Part shown: positions 59,766 through 64,000 of the stretch, one piece after another
Layout: every line of letters begins with the position of its first letter
How positions within the stretch are numbered: position 1 is the stretch's first letter
NCBI GenBank assembly: GCA_030447525.1
Contig: JAUJOR010000001.1
Coordinates: 182,488-246,487, forward strand
Reading direction: 5' to 3'
Source: Chloroflexota bacterium
GTDB taxonomy: Bacteria > Chloroflexota > UBA11872 > UBA12225
Length of the DNA: 64,000 bases
Made by a program: the position numbers and the translations under genes
Notes under the pieces: model-generated
Told to the model about the DNA's origin: nothing
The model's database searches: none
What the model saw: only the letters and a program-made list of their open reading frames with translations

Positions 59766-60653
59766 TCAGCCCTCGGGCGCCTCAGGCCGTGGTGCTCGGC
59801 CCGAAGGGGGCGTGGCGCCGCCGTCGGGCGCTGAGTTGGCGGCCAGCTGCCGGGCCCGCTCGCGCAGGCGCCGGATCTCGGCCACGGTGCCTTGCACCTC
59901 TTCAAATAGCTGCTTGTTGGCCTCGATCCCGGCATGGATCAGCCACTGGGCGGCGTCGCTGCGGGTGCTGCGGATGCCGGCCTCCACCAGCATGTCCATG
60001 GCCCATAAGTCCGGGGAGTCGACGCGGCAGGTGATGACGTTGTCCCGCGTGCCCATCGACTCCGGGGCGTGTCCCCCGCCGGCGGTGACCTCCACCACCT
60101 TGGCCCGCACCTGCGGCAAGTCGGCGCCAAGGCTCTCCAGCACGCCCGCGCCGACGCCTTCCCCCTCGCGTACTAGCCCCAGGAGGAGGTGCTCCGTGCC
60201 GATGTGGTTGTGGTTCAGGCGCCGGGCCTCTTCTACTGAGAGCTCGATCACCTTCTTGGCCCGCGGCGTCAGCGAGATGTCGCCAATGACCATGCGGTCG
60301 CCCCGCCCGATGACCAGCTCCACCGCCTGGCGCGCCTGGTCGAGGCCGATCCCCAGCTCCCCGAGCACCTTGCCGGCCACGCCGTCGCTCCGTACCAGGG
60401 CCAGGAGGAGGTGCTCCGTGCCGATGTAGTTGTGGTTGAAGCGCGCGGCCTCCTGTTGGGCCAGGGTGAGCGTGAGCCTGGCCTTCTCGGTGAAGCGGTC
60501 GAAGCGGTTCTGGCTGGCCCCGGCCACTGCCTGGCGTAGGTGCTGGCTCAGGCCACCCCCGCGGCGGCTGAGGGCCGCCCCGATGCGCTCCCTGAGGCTG
60601 GCGCCGGCGTCTTGCCCCGTGTCTGCCTGTTCGCCCGGCCGCGATCCACTCAT
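59766..60653 (-). CDS. Clp_N double-repeat protein without ATPase domain
   Basis: 295 residues. After a 50-residue charged head there are two Clp N-domain repeats: FTEKARLTLTLAQQEAARFN with HNYIGTEHLLLALVRSDG, and LTPRAKKVIELSVEEARRLN with HNHIGTEHLLLGLVREGEG. These are the substrate/adaptor-binding repeats of ClpC, yet no AAA+ part follows. Instead a further module begins NVITCRVDSPDLWAMDMLVE and includes STRSDAAQWLIHAGIEANKQ, then a coiled coil QGTVAEIRRLRERARQLA. Such proteins may act as adaptors or regulators of Clp proteolysis or bind arginine-phosphorylated proteins as ClpC N-domains do. Function unproven. Confidence 0.85.
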   Translation of the reverse strand: MSGSRPGEQADTGQDAGASLRERIGAALSRRGGGLSQHLRQAVAGASQNRFDRFTEKARLTLTLAQQEAARFNHNYIGTEHLLLALVRSDGVAGKVLGELGIGLDQARQAVELVIGRGDRMVIGDISLTPRAKKVIELSVEEARRLNHNHIGTEHLLLGLVREGEGVGAGVLESLGADLPQVRAKVVEVTAGGGHAPESMGTRDNVITCRVDSPDLWAMDMLVEAGIRSTRSDAAQWLIHAGIEANKQLFEEVQGTVAEIRRLRERARQLAANSAPDGGATPPSGRAPRPEAPEG

Positions 60654-60979
60654 CGCTCGCCCCTTTCCCTGGTCAGTCTCGATGCCCTGGCGCCATCACG
60701 TATGCAAGATACACGTAAAGAACACATGCATACTACGCCGGCGGCTGGTGCCGGTCAAGGGGGTGAAAAGGTGCAGCCGGGGGAGCCGGTGCCGAGACCG
60801 TAGAATGGCCGGTGGGGCCGGCGCCCGCCGGCTAGGGGCCGCGCCCCTGGACCGGGGAGCCGGGCGGAGACGGCCATCGGTGGCCGCGCGTCCTTCTTAG
60901 CATGAGCGGCGCGTGATGGTGGCCTGGAGATGGACATGACCGCCCGCTACGGACGGGTGGTTCAGGAGGGGAGGAGAGC
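60654..60979. other. Divergent promoter region, no gene seen
   Basis: This 326 bp gap lies between the divergent Clp_N and D-2-hydroxyacid dehydrogenase genes. It includes an AT-rich patch near 60700-60735, a possible -10 TAGAAT near 60800 on the plus strand and a small GGGGC-CGC-GCCCC hairpin near 60835. No open frame looks like a protein. Confidence 0.45.
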
Positions 60980-61939
60980 ATGCCGAAGATCGTCTTCGCG
61001 ACGCGGGTAGGGGAGGAACATCTGGACGCCCTGCGCTCGGAGTACCCCGGGGCGACGTTCGTCGCCGCTGGGGACACAGAGACCCAGCTGCGGGAGCTCC
61101 CGGACGCCGACGCCGTCATCTCGTGGCCATTGCGGGAGGCCCTCCCGGTCGCCCGCCGGCTGCGGTGGGTGCATTGCACCAGCGCCGGGATCGAGCGTAT
61201 CCGCCAGCTCCCCGAGTTGGTGGAGATGGAAGACGTCACCCTGACGAACGGGCGGGGGGCCCACGCCGCGACGATCGCCGATCACACCTTCGCCTTTATG
61301 CTGGCCTTTACGCGCCACCTCCCGGCACTGCTGGAGGACAAGAGGGCCAGGCGCTGGGACCGGGCGGCCCGCTCCCAGGGGGCTCGGGAGCTCAGTGGCA
61401 CCGTGCTGGGTATCCTGGGATTGGGGAAGATCGGAGCGGAGATCGCCAAGCGAGGGGTGGCCTTCGGCATGGAGATCCGCGCCGTGGACGTCAATCCGAG
61501 GGCGCAGGCCCCCGGCGTGAGCGAGACCTGGCCCTTGAGCCGGCTGAACGACCTCCTGCAGATCACCGATTACCTGGCCATCACCCTCCCCATCACCTCA
61601 CAGACCCGCGGCCTGATCGGCGCCCGGGAGCTGGACTTGATGAAGCCCCAGGCCTACCTCTTCGTCATGTCCCGGGGTGGGATTGTCGACCAGGACGCCC
61701 TGGCGGACGCCCTGGCCAACGGCCGGCTGGCCGGCGCCGGCCTGGACGCCACCGACCCGGAGCCGCTCCCCGCCGAGCACCCCCTGTGGGAGCTGCCCAA
61801 CGTGATCATCTCTCCGCACTCGTCCGGCGCCTCGCGCCAGACCAACGAGCGCGGCCGGCAGATCATGCGCGAGAACATCGGGCGCTTTCTCACCGGGCAG
61901 CCCCTGATCAACGTCTGTGATAAGCGGGCCGGCTTCTAA
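60980..61939 (+). CDS. D-2-hydroxyacid dehydrogenase
   Basis: 319 residues; a very strong AGGAGGGGAGGAG site precedes the ATG. The NAD-binding loop is LGILGLGKIGAEIAKRG, the catalytic residues lie in VMSRGGIVDQDALADAL (Arg), GLDATDPEPLPAEHPLWELP (Glu) and VIISPHSSGASRQTNERG (His). The family includes D-lactate, glyoxylate/hydroxypyruvate and phosphoglycerate-like dehydrogenases. The lack of an ACT tail argues against serA. Substrate unknown; NAD(P)H-dependent reduction of a 2-oxoacid is expected. Confidence 0.92.
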   Translation: MPKIVFATRVGEEHLDALRSEYPGATFVAAGDTETQLRELPDADAVISWPLREALPVARRLRWVHCTSAGIERIRQLPELVEMEDVTLTNGRGAHAATIADHTFAFMLAFTRHLPALLEDKRARRWDRAARSQGARELSGTVLGILGLGKIGAEIAKRGVAFGMEIRAVDVNPRAQAPGVSETWPLSRLNDLLQITDYLAITLPITSQTRGLIGARELDLMKPQAYLFVMSRGGIVDQDALADALANGRLAGAGLDATDPEPLPAEHPLWELPNVIISPHSSGASRQTNERGRQIMRENIGRFLTGQPLINVCDKRAGF

Positions 61940-61982
61940 GGAGGCCGGCAAGGACAACGTAGCCGTTTGGCCCCCGGGGAGA

Positions 61983-62022
61983 GGTAACAGTGTAGTTACC
62001 TGGGTAACACGCGAGTTAGAAT
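61983..62022 (+). promoter_or_regulatory. Promoter with triple GGTAAC/GTTACC operator
   Basis: Half-sites GGTAAC (61983-61988), GTTACC (61995-62000) and GGTAAC (62003-62008) alternate in orientation, giving two overlapping inverted repeats, just upstream of a -10-like TAGAAT (62017-62022). The layout suggests a regulator binding as two dimers at the promoter of the gene at 62079. Confidence 0.55.
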
Positions 62023-62078
62023 AGGCCAGCGAACAGGACAGCCGCCGGCGCAGCGCCGGCAAGGAGTGGCTCAGACCG

Positions 62079-62429
62079 ATGGCAAGAACGCTCAGCGACG
62101 CAGTGATCATCGCCATGATCGAATCCGCCACCCGCCTGGCGGGCGGGCGGGGCCCCATCGCCGGGAGTACCGCGGCCGCGGCCCTGGCGCACGCCGGGGA
62201 GAAGCCGGCGGTGGAAACCACAGCCGCCGACGCGGCCGGCGGGGCGGCGATCGCCCCCACGCCCCCCGGTCCGGCGACCGGCCCGAGCGGGGAGGCGGCC
62301 CCGGACGGCGATGCCCGCACCGCCGATCAGATCGCCGGGGACTTCAAGACCATCTACACCCAGGTGGAGGCCCTGGTGCGCGTCTCCGCGGAGCAGGAGA
62401 CGCCCCGCGTCGGCTTCGGCGCCAGGTAA
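62079..62429 (+). CDS. Small hypothetical protein
   Basis: 116 residues. It has a predicted helix MARTLSDAVIIAMIESATRL, an Ala/Gly/Pro/Thr-rich middle of about 60 residues, and a C-terminal helix DQIAGDFKTIYTQVEALVRV. No domain is recognised. The clean operator/promoter upstream and an AAGGAG about 15 nt before the ATG support it as a real, regulated gene. It lies between the D-2-hydroxyacid dehydrogenase and the converging homoserine dehydrogenase gene. Function unknown. Confidence 0.6.
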   Translation: MARTLSDAVIIAMIESATRLAGGRGPIAGSTAAAALAHAGEKPAVETTAADAAGGAAIAPTPPGPATGPSGEAAPDGDARTADQIAGDFKTIYTQVEALVRVSAEQETPRVGFGAR

Positions 62430-62493
62430 TCCCTACCCGCGGCCCCCTTTCCCGTGCCGGGGCCCCGGACGCAGGAATGTCCGCCAGCACGTG

Positions 62494-63906
62494 CTAGGCG
62501 AAGGCTTCGATGCGGCACATGGTGGACAGCTCGCGAACCGTCCCCAGGGCTTCCAGGGTGGAGAGCGAGGCTTGCATGTCCGCCTCGCGCGCCGGGTGGG
62601 TGATGATCACCAGCTCCGCCGACTCGGCGGAGGGGTCGGTCTCTTTCTGGATGCAGGAGGCGATGCTGATCTGGTGGTCACCAAATACCTGGGCGATCTG
62701 GCCCAGCACGCCGGGGCGGTCGGCGACCCACAGGCGGACGTAGTAGCGCGTCTCTAGCCGATCGATCGGCCGAATGGGCAGCCGCCCGGCGTAGTGGAAG
62801 GGGATGCGGTTGGCCACCCCGGCGTTGATGTTGTGTGCCACGTCCACGATATCGGCGACGACGGCGCTGGAGGTCGGCTCGGCCCCGGCGCCCCGCCCGT
62901 AGAACAGGACGTCGCCCACCAGGTCGCCACGCACGTGCACGGCGTTGAATACCCCGTTGACGCCGGCCAGCAGGATGTCTTGCGGGACGAGCGTGGGATG
63001 GACGCGCACCTCGATCTCGTCCGCCGCCGTTTCATCGGTCGGCGGCGGGGCTCCCCCGTCCCTTGCTCCCTGGGTCAGGGGTGTTGAGCGCGCCCCGGGG
63101 GCCCCCGCGCCGCGGGCCCCCGGATGACGCTTGGCGATGGCCAGGAGCTTGATCACGTAGCCCAGCTCCCGGGCGTAGCGGAAATCCGCCGCCCGCAAGC
63201 GGGCGATCCCCTCGCGGTAGACGGCCGCCGGCGAGACCTGGGTGCGAAACGCCAGCGAGGCCAGGATGGCCAGCTTGTACGTGGCGTCGATCCCCTCGAC
63301 GTCGGCTGTCGGATCGCTCTCGGCGTAGCCCAGGGACTGGGCCTCGGCCAGCGCCGGGCCGAAGTCGACCCCATCTCCGGCCATGCGACTCAGGATGTAG
63401 TTGGTGGTGCCGTTGATGATGGCGTGTACCTGGTGCACCTCGTTGGCCACCAGGTCTTGACGAAACACCCCGATCAGCGGGATGCCTCCCCCGACGCTGG
63501 CCTCGTAGTAGACGTCGACGCCGTGCTCGCGGGCCAGCTGGAGGATGTCCACGCCCTGCGTCGCCATCACGTCCTTGTTCGCCGTGACGACGTGCTTGCG
63601 GTTGCGGATGGCCCGGCGGATGTACTCGGCGGCCGGAGTCACCCCACCCATCAGCTCGACGACGACGTCGATCTCGGGGTCATCGAGGATGGCCCCGGCG
63701 TCGGTCGTGACGTCCCCTTCCGGGAGGTCGAAGGGACGGCTGCGCCCGGGGTCGCGCACCAGGACGCGCCGCAAGACGATCGATCGTCCGATCTCCGTGG
63801 CGATGGCGCCGGCCTTTTGCGAGAGAAGGCGTACAACGCCGCCCCCGACGACGCCAAAGCCCAGCAGGCCGATCCGGATGGGGGGGGGGGCATCTAGCCG
63901 CGTCAT
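62494..63906 (-). CDS. hom: Homoserine dehydrogenase with ACT domain
   Basis: 470 residues. It reduces aspartate semialdehyde to homoserine, on the path to threonine and methionine. NAD(P) loop IGLLGFGVVGGGVVRLL, then RKHVVTANKDVMA (catalytic Lys), INGTTNYILSRM and LGYAESDPTADVEGIDATYK, the substrate-binding signature. An unusual Gly/Ala/Pro-rich insert of about 35 residues sits near residue 262 (GAGAPGARSTPLTQG). The C-terminal ACT domain (RPGVLGQIAQVFGDHQISIA) allows feedback control. TAAGGT stands 9 nt before the ATG. No threonine synthase or kinase gene follows within the window. Confidence 0.95.
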   Translation of the reverse strand: MTRLDAPPPIRIGLLGFGVVGGGVVRLLSQKAGAIATEIGRSIVLRRVLVRDPGRSRPFDLPEGDVTTDAGAILDDPEIDVVVELMGGVTPAAEYIRRAIRNRKHVVTANKDVMATQGVDILQLAREHGVDVYYEASVGGGIPLIGVFRQDLVANEVHQVHAIINGTTNYILSRMAGDGVDFGPALAEAQSLGYAESDPTADVEGIDATYKLAILASLAFRTQVSPAAVYREGIARLRAADFRYARELGYVIKLLAIAKRHPGARGAGAPGARSTPLTQGARDGGAPPPTDETAADEIEVRVHPTLVPQDILLAGVNGVFNAVHVRGDLVGDVLFYGRGAGAEPTSSAVVADIVDVAHNINAGVANRIPFHYAGRLPIRPIDRLETRYYVRLWVADRPGVLGQIAQVFGDHQISIASCIQKETDPSAESAELVIITHPAREADMQASLSTLEALGTVRELSTMCRIEAFA

Positions 63907-63930
63907 GGCAGAGCTACCTTACCGTGTACC

Positions 63931-64000
63931 GCCCTCTCGCAGACTGCCCTCTCGCAGACTGCCCTCTCGCAGACTGCCCTCTCGCAGACTGCCCTCTCGC
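63931..64000. repeat. 15 bp tandem repeat at the window end
   Basis: The unit GCCCTCTCGCAGACT repeats exactly four times and a fifth partial copy runs off the edge. It lies just upstream of the homoserine dehydrogenase start. The array is perfect, so it is young or kept. It is not CRISPR, as there are no spacers. Confidence 0.9.

Noticed and set aside
60980..61939. Phosphoglycerate dehydrogenase (serA)
   Set aside because: At 319 residues it lacks the ACT and intervening domains, and the specificity motifs are not distinctive.
63931..64000. CRISPR array
   Set aside because: Repeats are directly adjacent, 15 bp long and without spacers; no cas genes are present.
1..64000. tRNA, rRNA or known riboswitches
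   Set aside because: No T-loop GTTCGANTC with a matching cloverleaf, no rRNA sequence and no recognisable riboswitch leader was found by eye; a covariance-model scan would settle it.

Overview
The window is a 64 kb stretch of high-GC bacterial chromosome. It carries about 52 intact or near-intact protein genes and several clearly broken ones. I see no tRNA, rRNA or CRISPR. Three things point to a Chloroflexota-type bacterium, possibly of the Thermomicrobia/Sphaerobacter kind. First, the gene content includes DUF3500, paired Clp_N repeats without an ATPase, a NodU carbamoyltransferase, LhgO and a three-gene 2-oxoacid dehydrogenase. Second, many starts have a TANNNT hexamer only 4-10 nt upstream and no Shine-Dalgarno, which suggests leaderless mRNAs. 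Third, several housekeeping enzymes carry Gly/Ala/Pro-rich loop insertions. The lineage is an inference, not a demonstration.

Layout. 1-7.4 kb is a surface-carbohydrate block: a GT2 fragment, a Sfp-type phosphopantetheinyl transferase, a secreted beta-sandwich-like protein, two GT4 glycosyltransferases and a GH44 glycosidase. 7.4-17.7 kb is mixed metabolism: a metallo-amidohydrolase paired with a NodU/CmcH carbamoyltransferase, a sulfatase, a thioredoxin-reductase-like flavoprotein, a DUF3500 protein, an orphan nitrile hydratase alpha subunit, and a remnant of a short-chain dehydrogenase. 17.8-23 kb has glucose-6-phosphate isomerase, a bacterial dynamin and a TRZ/ATZ-type deaminase.

23.2-30.3 kb is a peptide/nickel-type ABC importer (oppB-oppC-oppD ... 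oppF). Its last gene is separated from the others by a 3.1 kb accessory island. The island holds a decayed IS110/IS1111 transposase, a VapBC-like toxin-antitoxin pair, and a winged-helix (AlkZ-like) pseudogene into which a 169 bp MITE has inserted with a 9 bp target duplication. A truncated second copy of the MITE lies at 53.2 kb beside a scrap of IS3 transposase.

30.5-35 kb holds an ECF sigma factor, a zinc-finger anti-sigma factor, and an ABC-2 ATPase/permease pair. 35-47 kb holds a methyltransferase, argC, a zinc alcohol dehydrogenase, a PurM/HypE-like protein, UDP-glucose dehydrogenase, MutM with an enlarged zinc finger, an ornithine-cyclodeaminase-like protein, an orphan sugar-binding lipoprotein, a CoA-binding protein and a sugar epimerase.

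47.3-51 kb is the replication locus: dnaA then dnaN, with a strong terminator hairpin after dnaN. I found no clear DnaA-box cluster. 51-64 kb holds an alpha/beta hydrolase, an aldo/keto reductase, an enolase-superfamily sugar acid dehydratase, the E2-E1beta-E1alpha operon, LhgO, a Clp_N-only protein, a D-2-hydroxyacid dehydrogenase, a small unknown protein behind a GGTAAC operator array, and homoserine dehydrogenase. The window ends in a 15 bp tandem repeat.

The most unusual items are the recurrent leaderless promoter architecture, the fresh MITE and the interrupted opp operon, the orphan nitrile hydratase alpha subunit, the TrxR-like protein that has lost its NADPH loop, and the Clp_N-only protein. 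I do not see a single convincing undescribed multi-gene system.
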